Assembly: GCF_900113115.1 (NCBI RefSeq)
Contig: NZ_FOOF01000002.1
Span: 124,001-188,000 of the forward strand
Origin: Duganella sp. CF458
GTDB taxonomy: Bacteria; Pseudomonadota; Gammaproteobacteria; Burkholderiales; Burkholderiaceae_D
Direction: 5' to 3'
Length of the DNA stretch: 64,000 bases
The notes under the pieces are model-generated. The model did no database searches. It was given only the letters and a program-made list of their open reading frames with translations, and was not told the DNA's origin. The position numbers and the translations under genes are program-made. This document shows, piece by piece, positions 33,389 through 44,993 of this stretch. Within the stretch, counting starts at the first letter, position 1. The number at the start of each line of letters is the position of its first letter.

Positions 33389-34252
33389 ATGAAAAAATTC
33401 CCCCTCGCCGATACCGCGATCACCGCGCTGGCCCCCGTCATCTGGGGTTCGACCTATATCGTCGCCACCGAAATCCTGCCCGCCGGGCGTCCGTTCACCG
33501 CCGCCGCCGTGCGCGCCCTGCCGGCGGGCTTGCTGCTGGTGCTGTTCGCCGGCCGCATGCTGGCCCGCCACCTGTGGTGGCGCGTCGCCGTGTTGGCAGC
33601 ATTGAACATCGGCGCGTTCCAGGCCCTGCTGTTCGTTGCCGCCTATCGACTGCCGGGCGGCCTGGCTGCCGTGCTGGGCGCCATCCAGCCGATCGTGATC
33701 ATGGGCCTGGCCTGGGGATGGGATGGCCGCCGTCCGCAGTGGGCCGCACTTGGTGCCGCAGCGGTAGGCGTGGCCGGCATGGGCGCCTTGCTGCTGTCGC
33801 CAGCCGCGCGCTGGGATGCCCTGGGCGTGGCCGCAGCCCTGGCCGGTGCCCTGAGCATGGCCGTCGGCACCTGGCTGGCGCGCCGCTGGAAAACCGGTCT
33901 GCCGGTGGTCGAGCTGGCCGGCTGGCAGCTGCTGCTTGGTGGCCTGATGCTCGCGCCGCTGGCGCTGCTGGCCGACCCGCCGCTGCCTGCCTCGCTGGCC
34001 GCCAGCGAACTGCTTGGTTACGCTTACCTGACGTTCGTCGGCGCCCTGGTGGCCTACCTGCTCTGGTTCCGTGGCCTGAGCCGCCTGTCGCCGGTTGCCG
34101 TGTCCTCGCTTGGCTTGCTGAGCCCCGCGACGGCGGTGGTACTGGGCTGGATCCTGCTCGGTCAAAAGCTGGGCGGCACCGCGATCATCGGCTTGGCCGT
34201 GGTGCTGGGCAGCGTGCTGACACTTCAACTCAAACTGCAGGAGGCCAAATAA
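33389..34252 (+). CDS. EamA/DMT-family transporter
   Basis: 287 residues with about ten hydrophobic helices, in two EamA repeats. ALAPVIWGSTYIVATEILPAGRPF opens the first and AAALAGALSMAVGTWLARRW the second. It exports a small metabolite or drug. The start MKKFPLADT (33389) is preferred to one three codons upstream. The nitroreductase gene starts one base after the stop codon. It is under a divergent MarR. Confidence 0.9.
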   Translation: MKKFPLADTAITALAPVIWGSTYIVATEILPAGRPFTAAAVRALPAGLLLVLFAGRMLARHLWWRVAVLAALNIGAFQALLFVAAYRLPGGLAAVLGAIQPIVIMGLAWGWDGRRPQWAALGAAAVGVAGMGALLLSPAARWDALGVAAALAGALSMAVGTWLARRWKTGLPVVELAGWQLLLGGLMLAPLALLADPPLPASLAASELLGYAYLTFVGALVAYLLWFRGLSRLSPVAVSSLGLLSPATAVVLGWILLGQKLGGTAIIGLAVVLGSVLTLQLKLQEAK

Positions 34253-34253
34253 A

Positions 34254-34871
34254 ATGAACAAGCCCATTAAAGACTTGATTGAATCCCGCGTATCAGCCAA
34301 CTATTTCGACGCGGCAGCGCCGGTCAGCGACGAGCAGGTGGCGGAACTGGTGCGCCTGGCAACGCTGGCACCTTCGGCCTACAACGTGCAGAACTGGAAG
34401 TTCGTCGCTGTGCGCTCGGCGGGAGCACGTGAGAAATTGCGCGAATTGTCCTTCGGCCAGCAGAAAGTAGTGGATGCGCCGGTGACCTTCATCATCAGCG
34501 GCACCTTGAAGGCGCAGGACCAGGTAGCCGCTGCACTGAAACCGGCTGTGGATAAAGGCATACTTATCCAGCCCGTTGTCGATAGCTGGACCCGCATGGC
34601 CCAAGGTTCCATGAACGGCGACGAGCGCGCCCAGCGCGATGAAGCCTTGCGTTCCGCCTCCCTGGCCGGGATGACCATGATCCTGGCAGCCGAAGGCATG
34701 GGCCTTTCGAGCTGCGCCATGACCGGCTTCGATGCGCCAGCCGTGCACGCGGCCTTCGGGCTGGGTGCGGACGAGGTGCCGGTAATGCTGGTCGCCGTCG
34801 GCCATGCCGCCCAGGGCAATTGGCCGCAGAAGCCACGCCGTCCGCTGGACGACGTGCTGCGCTACGCCTGA
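34254..34871 (+). CDS. Nitroreductase family protein
   Basis: 205 residues. FMN-dependent nitroreductase fold: LIESRVSANYFDAAAPVSDEQ, LATLAPSAYNVQNWKFVAVRS, AGMTMILAAEGMGLSSCAMTGFD and VPVMLVAVGHAAQGN. It reduces nitroaromatics, quinones or similar. Co-transcribed with the EamA exporter behind the MarR operators, so the unit looks like a detoxification module. The physiological substrate is unknown. Confidence 0.9.
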   Translation: MNKPIKDLIESRVSANYFDAAAPVSDEQVAELVRLATLAPSAYNVQNWKFVAVRSAGAREKLRELSFGQQKVVDAPVTFIISGTLKAQDQVAAALKPAVDKGILIQPVVDSWTRMAQGSMNGDERAQRDEALRSASLAGMTMILAAEGMGLSSCAMTGFDAPAVHAAFGLGADEVPVMLVAVGHAAQGNWPQKPRRPLDDVLRYA

Positions 34872-35744
34872 TTAGCGGTTCGTGATGGTGACGCCGGTGG
34901 CTACCAGCAGGCCGCCGGCAATCATCGAAGCCATCACCTGCTCGCCCAGCATCAGCGCCGCGAGGGATACCCCAAACACCGGCACCAGGTTGTTGAACAC
35001 CGCCGTGCGTGCCGGGCCAAGCGCTTTCACGCCTTCATACCACCACACGAAAGCCACCACGGTGCCGAAGGCGCCCAGGTAGGTGACGGACGCCCACACC
35101 TGCCAGCCCAGCGAAGCCCAGCCCACGTTCGGCAGTTCGCGCGAGGCGGTGATCAGCAGGAAGCCCAGGCCCCACAGCGAAGCATAGGTGGTGGCGGCGA
35201 TCGGCGACAGGCCTTTCAGCGCCGCGCGGCCGACCAGGGTGTAGGCGGCCCAGCAGGAGGCGGCGCCCAGCATCATCAACTCACCCACACCGATCGATTG
35301 GCTGATGTCGTGCAGGGCGGCCATCGGCTCGCCGCGCGTGATCAGCACGGTGGCGCCGATGAAGGCGATGCCGATGCCGGCCCATTTCTGCCAGTTCAGG
35401 CGTTCGCGCAGCACGGCGGCTGCGGCCAGCGCGGTCACGATGGGATTCATCGCAATAAAGAGTGCCGAGCGGCTGGCTTCCATCTTGCCCAGCGCGGAAA
35501 AGAAGCAGAAGTTGTACAGGAAGATACCGGTCAGGCCCAGTGCCGCCGTAGCGCCCAGCTGCTGCAGCGACAACTTCGGCAGGCCGCCTTCCCGTTTCCA
35601 CGCCAGCAGCAGCAGCAGTACCGCCGCAATCGAAAAGCGGATGGAGGCTGCCGTCAGCGGCGGCAGTGCATTCGAGACAATATGGCCGGCGATGAAGGTG
35701 CCGCCCCAGATCAGGGTGCAGGCGATCAGTTTCAGGTAGATCAT
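34872..35744 (-). CDS. EamA/DMT-family transporter
   Basis: 290 residues with ten predicted helices. LKLIACTLIWGGTFIAGHIVSNALPPLTAASIRF marks the first EamA repeat (given as landmark over residues 3-38 in parts), and GAASCWAAYTLVGRAALKG the second. It is unlike the other EamA gene at 33389 in detail. It ends directly against the nitroreductase gene (convergent) and is divergent from a LysR gene 79 bases upstream, which may control it. Confidence 0.88.
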   Translation of the reverse strand: MIYLKLIACTLIWGGTFIAGHIVSNALPPLTAASIRFSIAAVLLLLLAWKREGGLPKLSLQQLGATAALGLTGIFLYNFCFFSALGKMEASRSALFIAMNPIVTALAAAAVLRERLNWQKWAGIGIAFIGATVLITRGEPMAALHDISQSIGVGELMMLGAASCWAAYTLVGRAALKGLSPIAATTYASLWGLGFLLITASRELPNVGWASLGWQVWASVTYLGAFGTVVAFVWWYEGVKALGPARTAVFNNLVPVFGVSLAALMLGEQVMASMIAGGLLVATGVTITNR

Positions 35745-35823
35745 GGCAGTGGGCCTTGCGTGTCAGTGAAGGAGGATATACATTAATACTAATCCTTACT
35801 CATAGAAAAATGAGGAAAAGCTC

Positions 35824-36702
35824 ATGACGTTCACCCAACTGGAAATCTTTGCCCTGGTGGCGGAATTGCGCGGCTTTACCGCCGCCGCCCTGCGCCTGGG
35901 GGTGAGCCAGTCCGCCATCTCCCACGCCGTCAAGTCGCTGGAACAGGAACTGGGCGCGCAACTGATCGAGCGCCAGGGCGCCACGGCGGACGTGACAGAG
36001 TTGGGTAAGCGCCTGCTGGTGCGCGCCCGCGAAATCCTTGGCCTGGCCGAATCCATGCGGCAGGAAGTCGCTGCAGCCAGCGGCTTGAACAAGGGCTTGC
36101 TGCGCATCGGCTCGTTCGGCCCTACCTCGTCGCTCAAGCTGATCCCGGCCATCCTCGATGTGTTCCAGAAGCGCTACCCGGGCATTGAAGTGCGCATCGA
36201 CGAGGGCACCGACGACGATACGCTGCAATGGATTCTCGACCGCCGCGTCGATATCGGCTTTATCCAGCAGCCCGACGACCGCTTCGACACCATAGACCTG
36301 GTGGAAGACCAGATGGTGGCACTGCTGCCGGCCGGCCATCAGCTGGCGGCCAAGAAATCCGTTAGCGCGCACGATCTGGCGAACGAACCCTTTATCATGC
36401 CCGATGCCGGCTGCTCTTCGCTGATCGAACCGCTGTTTGCCGCCCAGGGGTTGTGCCCGCAAGTGCGCTACCGCATGTCGCAGGTGCTGACCGTGCTGGG
36501 CATGGTGGGGCGCGGCAATGGCGTGTCCGGCATGGCGGAGTTGGCGTTGCCGATGGACCTGGCCTCCAGCCATCCGAATATCGCGGTGCGGCCGTTCTCC
36601 CCGCCTGTACGGCGCCGCGTCGGGCTGGCGCTGCGTAACCTGGCGCAGGCCTCGCCGGCAGCCAAGGCATTTGTCGAAGTCGCACGAAAGGTCAAACTGT
36701 GA
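35824..36702 (+). CDS. LysR-family transcriptional regulator
   Basis: 292 residues. Helix-turn-helix FALVAELRGFTAAALRLGVSQSAISHAVKSLE at the N-terminus, then a substrate domain with GLLRIGSFGPTSSLKLIPAILDVFQKRYPGIEV. The group resembles CysB/CbbR-like proteins without clear ligand clue. Divergent from the EamA exporter, so exporter control is the simplest inference. The downstream gene starts with a GTGA overlap. Confidence 0.9.
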   Translation: MTFTQLEIFALVAELRGFTAAALRLGVSQSAISHAVKSLEQELGAQLIERQGATADVTELGKRLLVRAREILGLAESMRQEVAAASGLNKGLLRIGSFGPTSSLKLIPAILDVFQKRYPGIEVRIDEGTDDDTLQWILDRRVDIGFIQQPDDRFDTIDLVEDQMVALLPAGHQLAAKKSVSAHDLANEPFIMPDAGCSSLIEPLFAAQGLCPQVRYRMSQVLTVLGMVGRGNGVSGMAELALPMDLASSHPNIAVRPFSPPVRRRVGLALRNLAQASPAAKAFVEVARKVKL

Positions 36703-37304
36703 GTGACAAACCCGAACTGGAACAGCGCTTGTTCGCTAGCGGCAAAGCATGGTGGACGTGGCTGCAGAAGCAGCATGCCGCTTCGCCCGGCGTGTGGATG
36801 AAGATCGCCAAGAAGGGCGCGCCGGAAACGTCGGTGCAGTACCCGGAAGCGCTCGACGCGGCGCTGTGCTTCGGCTGGATCGATGGGCAGAAAAAGACCA
36901 TCGACGAGCACTACTGGCTGCAAAAATTCACGCCGCGCGCGAAGCGCAGCATCTGGTCGAAGATCAACCGGGATAAGGTGGCGGCGCTGACCGGGAAGGG
37001 GCTGATGCAGCCTGCCGGGCTGGCGGAGGTGGAACGTGCCAAGCAGGATGGCCGCTGGGAGGCGGCATATGACTCATGGAGCGCGGCGGAAGTACCGCCC
37101 GACCTGCAGTCGGCGCTGGATGCCAGCGCAAAGGGCCGCGCCAATTTCGCCGCCCTGAGCTCCCAGAACCGCTATGCGATCCTGTTCCGCACTCACCAGG
37201 CAAAGCGCGCAGAGACGCGGGCCAGGCGGATCAGCGATTTCATCGCCATGCTGGAGCGGGGCGAGGTGATTCATCCCCAGGCCGGTTTTACGACCATCAA
37301 GTAG
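36699..37304 (+). CDS. YdeI/OmpD-associated family protein
   Basis: 201 residues. The central block CFGWIDGQKKTIDEHYWLQKFTPRAKRSIWSKIN is the conserved YdeI signature (residues about 53-86 in pieces), and the C-terminus ISDFIAMLERGE is typical. The GTG start at 36699 overlaps the LysR stop (GTGA). The family has a bacteriocin-protection-like annotation in some members but no proven biochemistry. Confidence 0.85.
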   Translation: MSDKPELEQRLFASGKAWWTWLQKQHAASPGVWMKIAKKGAPETSVQYPEALDAALCFGWIDGQKKTIDEHYWLQKFTPRAKRSIWSKINRDKVAALTGKGLMQPAGLAEVERAKQDGRWEAAYDSWSAAEVPPDLQSALDASAKGRANFAALSSQNRYAILFRTHQAKRAETRARRISDFIAMLERGEVIHPQAGFTTIK

Positions 37305-37399
37305 AACACGGCGATGAAGGCGAAGAACCGGGATCCCCGGGCCTGCGCAGGGGCGGAAGCGGCGCCAGAACCGGGCGCCTGCATGAACCGCCGCGAAAG

Positions 37400-40516
<3,117 letters not shown>

Positions 40517-40561
40517 TGACGTCCTTTGGGCGAGGGAGCTGCTCGCTAGTGTAAATTATTT

Positions 40562-40585
40562 TTGTAACCGCGAATCCAAATGACG
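40562..40585 (+). promoter_or_regulatory. Candidate ECF-type promoter before DUF2892/sigma genes
   Basis: TTGTAACC (40562-40569), 14 bases, then CG. The same layout lies before the VWA lipoprotein gene at 19828. It may be a site for the ECF sigma factor encoded just downstream, which would be autoregulation. This is inference from two sites. Confidence 0.3.
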
Positions 40586-40641
40586 CAGCGACTCCTCTTA
40601 TCCGGTGAGGAATTTCCCTCCAAAGCGAAAAGGAGTGCAAA

Positions 40642-40851
40642 ATGTTCTATGTTAAAAATGTACCAATTTGGGAGCGGGCGTTGCGCGTGATTGCCGGTTT
40701 GGCCGTGGTGGCGTGGAGCGTGCCGGCCCTGGGCGGCCTTTGGGGCACCGTGTTGGCGCTGTCGGCGGCGGGCATCGTCCTGTCCGGGCTCGTTGGCTTC
40801 TGCCCGGCCTGCGCCATGGTTGGCCGCAAACTGGATAAGGCGAAACGGTAA
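40642..40851 (+). CDS. DUF2892 small inner-membrane protein
   Basis: 69 residues. Two transmembrane helices (about 15-33 and 35-52) with the DUF2892 start NVPIWERALRVIAGL, followed by the end GFCPACAMVGRKLDKAKR. A CPAC cysteine pair is present, as in the membrane part of YgaP-like sulfurtransferases. It is directly followed by the sigma factor gene (TAA then ATG). Function unknown. Confidence 0.82.
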   Translation: MFYVKNVPIWERALRVIAGLAVVAWSVPALGGLWGTVLALSAAGIVLSGLVGFCPACAMVGRKLDKAKR

Positions 40852-41370
40852 ATGGCACTTCTTGAACAGCACCAGCCGGTGCTACAGGCGGCCCACGGCG
40901 GCGATCCGCAGGCGCTGGCCAAGCTGCTGGCAGTGTGCCAACCGGATATCCGCCGCTACGCCCAGCGCAATTGCCTGGTCAGCGACGTCGATGATGCGGT
41001 GCAGGAGGTGCTGCTGGTGATGTCGCGCCGCCTGTCGTCGCTGAAGGTGCTGGCCGCGTTTTCGGGGTGGCTGTTCAAGGTGGTGCAGCGCGAATGCCGG
41101 CGGCTGGGCCGGCGCGCTTTCCATTTCGATCCTTACGACGAAGAGCGCGCGGAGCAGTGGCTGGCGTCCCAGGATGACGCCGGCTTGCGGACGGAATTGG
41201 TGCAGGCGCTGGAATCGCTGCCGCGCGACTACCTGCAGATCGTGCTGCTGCGCGATTTCGAGGAGTTGAGCATTGCGGAGATTGCGCAGGAATTGGGGCT
41301 GACGACGGCGGCTACCAAGAGCCGCCTGCACCGCGCGCGTACGCTGGCGCGTGAGTATCTGGTCGGTTAG
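40852..41370 (+). CDS. ECF-type RNA polymerase sigma factor
   Basis: 172 residues. Region 2 is about 20-85 (DIRRYAQRNCLVSDVDDAVQEVLLVMSRR) and region 4 about 115-170 (ALESLPRDYLQIVLLRDFEELSIAEIAQELG, TTAATKSRLHRARTLAREYL). The missing sigma-1.1 and sigma-3 regions mark the ECF group. The gene starts immediately after the DUF2892 stop. No anti-sigma gene is adjacent in the usual place, which makes the small membrane protein upstream a possible partner. It converges with the fixH-like gene with a 4-base overlap. Confidence 0.9.
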   Translation: MALLEQHQPVLQAAHGGDPQALAKLLAVCQPDIRRYAQRNCLVSDVDDAVQEVLLVMSRRLSSLKVLAAFSGWLFKVVQRECRRLGRRAFHFDPYDEERAEQWLASQDDAGLRTELVQALESLPRDYLQIVLLRDFEELSIAEIAQELGLTTAATKSRLHRARTLAREYLVG

Positions 41371-41891
41371 GGTTTGCCCGCGTCCGCGCGGATCGCCACT
41401 TCGCGCTCGCTCGGCCATTGCCATGCGCCTTCCAGGCGCCAGTCGCGCTGCATGCCTTCCACCAGCACTTGCCAGCGCGAGCGTTCCAACATCGGCAAGG
41501 CAACGCTGAAATCACCTTGCGCATCGGGGCGGGCCATCAGCACCATATCGCGGGCCGGCTGGGTAGCGTGCTGCAGGCGGATGGACAGCGTTGCATCGGC
41601 GAGCGGCTTGGCGCTGGCGACATGGCCGTGCAGCAAGCCTTGCGCCGCATCGTAGCGCAACCCGATCGACAGGCCGAGGGCAGCAGCAGCGCGGTCGCGG
41701 CGCAAGTCCTGGTTGATCGCCTTGCCCTGCTTGTAATAGTCGCCCACTACCAGCGCATCCTGGCTGGTGAAGGCGACATAGCTGGTGGCGAAGCCCGCCA
41801 CCGCTACAACGGCAGGGCCGAGCATCAACAGCCATGGCCAGCGGTGGGTATACCAGGGGGAAGCGCCGGCGGGGGCGACGTTAACGTTCAT
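41367..41891 (-). CDS. FixH-like protein of the cbb3 oxidase cluster
   Basis: 174 residues. One transmembrane helix (WPWLLMLGPAVVAVAGFATSYVAF, about 19-42, in parts) followed by YYKQGKAINQDLRRD, the core of FixH-like proteins. A beta-rich domain follows. FixH/CcoH is needed for assembly of the cbb3 oxidase. The start MNVNVAP (41891) has AAGGAG six bases upstream. It is the last gene of the cluster, 10 bases after ccoG. Confidence 0.87.
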   Translation of the reverse strand: MNVNVAPAGASPWYTHRWPWLLMLGPAVVAVAGFATSYVAFTSQDALVVGDYYKQGKAINQDLRRDRAAAALGLSIGLRYDAAQGLLHGHVASAKPLADATLSIRLQHATQPARDMVLMARPDAQGDFSVALPMLERSRWQVLVEGMQRDWRLEGAWQWPSEREVAIRADAGKP

Positions 41892-41901
41892 TTCCATCTC
41901 C

Positions 41902-43269
41902 TTAGCGCGGCACGATAAATACCGCTTTTTCCTTGACGGCCAGCGAAGCATCGTCCAGCGCCGTCAGTTCGATCGCAATCTTGTTGGAACCGGCCTCGCC
42001 CTTGCCGTGATCCACGCGCAGGCGGATCGGCACGGCGCGGGTTTCGGTCGGTCCCACTTCCACGGTGTCCGGCACGGCAACCTGCAGCGTATCGATGCCG
42101 CTGGCGCGGATACGGTAGGTATGGCCTTGCTCGGTGGTGTTCATGATCTGCAGGCGGTACACGTTCTCGATCATGCCGTTTTCCACCTCGCGGCCCATCG
42201 AGCCGCGGTCGCGGATCACGTCCATCTTCAGCGGCGTGCGCAGTGCCAGGGTGGTGAATACCGCAACGATGAACAGCAGCAGGCCGCCGGTGTAAAGCAG
42301 CACGCGTGGACGCATCACGCGCTTGCGGATCTCTTTCGCGCTCAAGCCCTGCGCCATCGCGCGATCGGTGCTGTAGCGGATCAGGCCGCGCGGCTGTTCG
42401 ATCTTGTCCATCACGATGTCGCAGGCATCGATGCATGCCGCGCAGCCGATGCATTCGTACTGCAGGCCTTTGCGGATGTCGATGCCGGTCGGGCATACCT
42501 GCACGCACAGCGAGCAGTCGATGCACGAGCCGTCCGACTTGGGGCCGCGTGGCTCGCCGCGCTTTTCGTCATAGGTGATGATCAGCGTGTCGCGGTCGAA
42601 CATCGCGCTCTGGAAGCGGGCGTAGGGGCACATGTACTTGCACACCTGCTCGCGCAGCCAGCCCGCGTTGCCATAGGTGGCCAGGCTGTAGAAGCCGACC
42701 CAGAACCATTCCCACGGACCGAAGTTGAAGGTCAGCGCCTCGAACGCCAGGGTGCCGATCGGTGAGAAGTAGCCAACGAAGGTAAAGCCGGTCCACAGGG
42801 CCAGCAGCAGCCACGCTGCATGCTTGCCGCCCTTGCGCCAGATTTTGTTGAAGGTCCACGTTTCTTTGGCAAGGCGCATCTGCGCACTGCGCGAACCTTC
42901 GAATTTGCGCTCGATCCACAGGAACATTTCCGTGTAGACCGTTTGCGGGCAAGAGAAGCCGCACCACACGCGGCCTGCAACCGCCGTGACCAGGAACAGG
43001 CCCCAGGCACAGGCGATCAACATGGCCGCCAGGTAGATGAAGTCCTGCGGCCACAAGACCAGGCCAAAGATGTAGAACTTGCGCGTCACCAGGTCGAACA
43101 GGATGGCTTGGCGGCCATTCCATTGCAACCAGGGCGCTCCGTAGAAGACCAGTTGCGTCAGGATCAGGCAGATCCAGCGCAGGTTCTGGTAATGGCCTTT
43201 CACCTCGCGCGGGAAAATGTCCTCGCGCTTGGCGTACATCTTGATGACTTGTGGTGCGGGGGCGTTCAT
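41902..43269 (-). CDS. ccoG: Cytochrome c oxidase accessory protein CcoG
   Basis: 455 residues. Membrane-bound iron-sulfur protein involved in copper reduction during cbb3 oxidase assembly. GRVWCGFSCPQTVYTEMFLWIERK is the NapH-like Cys motif near residue 105. Two ferredoxin motifs follow: CIDCSLCVQVCPTGIDIR and CIGCAACIDACD. The C-terminus is an Ig-like IFT/FixG domain. Several transmembrane segments lie in the first 340 residues. Lies 15 bases after ccoP. Confidence 0.95.
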   Translation of the reverse strand: MNAPAPQVIKMYAKREDIFPREVKGHYQNLRWICLILTQLVFYGAPWLQWNGRQAILFDLVTRKFYIFGLVLWPQDFIYLAAMLIACAWGLFLVTAVAGRVWCGFSCPQTVYTEMFLWIERKFEGSRSAQMRLAKETWTFNKIWRKGGKHAAWLLLALWTGFTFVGYFSPIGTLAFEALTFNFGPWEWFWVGFYSLATYGNAGWLREQVCKYMCPYARFQSAMFDRDTLIITYDEKRGEPRGPKSDGSCIDCSLCVQVCPTGIDIRKGLQYECIGCAACIDACDIVMDKIEQPRGLIRYSTDRAMAQGLSAKEIRKRVMRPRVLLYTGGLLLFIVAVFTTLALRTPLKMDVIRDRGSMGREVENGMIENVYRLQIMNTTEQGHTYRIRASGIDTLQVAVPDTVEVGPTETRAVPIRLRVDHGKGEAGSNKIAIELTALDDASLAVKEKAVFIVPR

Positions 43270-43284
43270 AACACTACCTTGTTG

Positions 43285-44217
43285 CTATTTCATCGCGGTG
43301 ACTGGAGGGTTGGACAGGCCCCATACGTAGGCGGCCAGCACGTGCACTTTGCCTTCTCCGAGGAAGTCATCGAACGCGGGCATGGTGTTGTTGCGGCCCT
43401 TGCGGATGGTTTCCATGATCGTCTCGGCGCTGCCGCCGTACAGCCAGGTCTTGTCGCTCAGGTTGGGTGCGCCCAGCATCGGGTTGCCCTTGCCACCCGC
43501 ACCGTGACAGGCCATGCAGGCGCTGAACTTCGACTTGCCCATGACCGACTTGATCGGGTCGTGCGTGCTGTCGGACAGGCTCAGGACGTATTGCGTCACG
43601 TTCTCGATATCCTTCTCCGAACCTACCGCCGCACCCATTGGCGGCATCACGCCGTGGCGGCCCTTCATGATGGTCAGCTTGATGGTGTCGGGATCGCCGC
43701 CATGCAGCCAGTCCTTGTCGGCCAGGTTGGGGAAGCCTTTGTTGCCGCGCGCATCGGAACCGTGGCACTGCGCGCAGTAGGTCAGGAACAGGCGCTCGCC
43801 GATCGCGTGAGCCTGCGGGTCCGCCGCGACGGTTTTCAGGTCCTGGCCCTTGTATTTGTCGAACAGCGGGCCGTAGTCCTTCTCGGCCTTGGCCAGCTCC
43901 TCCTTGTGCTCCTTGGCGGAAGTCCAGCCCAGCGAGCCCTGGTAGCTGCCCAGGCCCGGGTACAGCCACAGGTAGCCGATGGCGAAAGCAATGGTCAGGT
44001 AGAACAGCCACATCCACCAACGCGGCATCGGCGTATTGAGCTCGGTCAGGTCTTCGTCCCAGATATGGCCGGTGGTGCCGACTTTGCCGTCCACCGACTT
44101 CAGGGCCGAACCTTTGACGGACGACTGGGACCACAGCAGCACGCCGCAGCCGACGATGCCGATGACAGTCAGGACGACCACGTACAGGTTCCAGAATTCG
44201 CTGGTGAAATCAGCCAT
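43285..44217 (-). CDS. ccoP: cbb3-type cytochrome c oxidase subunit CcoP
   Basis: 310 residues. Diheme c-type cytochrome. An N-terminal membrane helix pair (about 9-75) is followed by two c-type heme sites: CAQCHGSDARGNKG and CMACHGAGGKGN. Conserved MPPMGAAVGSEKDI provides an axial methionine. It transfers electrons from cytochrome c to CcoO/CcoN. It overlaps the ccoQ gene by 8 bases. Confidence 0.95.
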   Translation of the reverse strand: MADFTSEFWNLYVVVLTVIGIVGCGVLLWSQSSVKGSALKSVDGKVGTTGHIWDEDLTELNTPMPRWWMWLFYLTIAFAIGYLWLYPGLGSYQGSLGWTSAKEHKEELAKAEKDYGPLFDKYKGQDLKTVAADPQAHAIGERLFLTYCAQCHGSDARGNKGFPNLADKDWLHGGDPDTIKLTIMKGRHGVMPPMGAAVGSEKDIENVTQYVLSLSDSTHDPIKSVMGKSKFSACMACHGAGGKGNPMLGAPNLSDKTWLYGGSAETIMETIRKGRNNTMPAFDDFLGEGKVHVLAAYVWGLSNPPVTAMK

Positions 44218-44356
44218 GGTCCTTCTCCTCGTCCGCGAAAGGCAGCTTGGCCGCTTCTTCCCAGTTACCGCGCTGGGCCCACCATACGATGCCGAGGAAA
44301 GTGAGGAACGAAACCACCGTCATCACATTGCTCGCATTGCCAAAAAAGTTTTCCAT
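44210..44356 (-). CDS. ccoQ: cbb3-type oxidase small subunit CcoQ
   Basis: 48 residues. One transmembrane helix (NVMTVVSFLTFLGIVWWAQR) followed by a short charged tail FADEEKDHG. This is the usual CcoQ form and place, between ccoO and ccoP. It starts at 44356 right after the ccoO stop and overlaps ccoP by 8 bases. Its role is in stability and regulation of the oxidase. Confidence 0.9.
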   Translation of the reverse strand: MENFFGNASNVMTVVSFLTFLGIVWWAQRGNWEEAAKLPFADEEKDHG

Positions 44357-44357
44357 T

Positions 44358-44975
44358 TCAGTTCCTCGTCTTGATCAGGGTGCCCAGGCCTTGCAGGTAA
44401 GCCACCAGTGCATCCTCTTCCGTCTTGTTGGCCAGTTCGGCCGGTGCGGCGGCGATTTCCTCTTCCGTGTACGGATCGCCCATGCGCTTCAGCGCGCGCA
44501 TCTTCGGTACCACTTCCTCCGGCTTCAGCTTGTTCTGCGCCAGCCACGGGTAGTTAGGCATGTTCGATTCCGGCACCACGTCGCGCGGGTTGTTCAGGTG
44601 GGTGCGGTGCCATTCGTCGCTGTAGCGGCCGCCGACGCGCGCCAGGTCGGGACCGGTGCGCTTGGAGCCCCACTGGAATGGGCGGTCATACACAAACTCG
44701 CCCGCCACCGAGTAGTGGCCGTAGCGCTCGGTCTCGGCACGGAACGGGCGCACCATCTGCGAGTGGCAGGTGTAGCAGCCTTCGCGCACATAGATATCGC
44801 GGCCGGTCAGGCGCAGGGCGGAGTAAGGCTTCAGGCCCGCCACTGGCTCCGTGGTCGACTTCTGGAAGAACAGAGGGATGATTTCCACCGCGCCGCCCAC
44901 CGAAACCACCAGCGTGACCAGCGCGATCAGCAGCCAGGGGTTCTTCTCAATCCATTCATGGGAAAATTTCATCAT
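44358..44975 (-). CDS. ccoO: cbb3-type cytochrome c oxidase subunit CcoO
   Basis: 205 residues. Monoheme c-type subunit. An N-terminal anchor (about 14-36) is followed by [23 protein letters not shown] near residue 67, the strongly conserved CcoO heme site. [25 protein letters not shown] and the later NMPNYPWL provide axial methionine context. The start may be the second ATG at 44972, which has better spacing to GGAG. Confidence 0.95.
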   Translation of the reverse strand: MMKFSHEWIEKNPWLLIALVTLVVSVGGAVEIIPLFFQKSTTEPVAGLKPYSALRLTGRDIYVREGCYTCHSQMVRPFRAETERYGHYSVAGEFVYDRPFQWGSKRTGPDLARVGGRYSDEWHRTHLNNPRDVVPESNMPNYPWLAQNKLKPEEVVPKMRALKRMGDPYTEEEIAAAPAELANKTEEDALVAYLQGLGTLIKTRN

Positions 44976-44993
44976 TTGCTCCGATATGCTGCA

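Noticed and set aside
37305..37399. Possible small gene or site between the YdeI-like gene and the hybrid kinase
   Set aside because: The 95-base convergent spacer is GC-rich with short repeats (CCGGG), but no T-run terminator or open frame of note.
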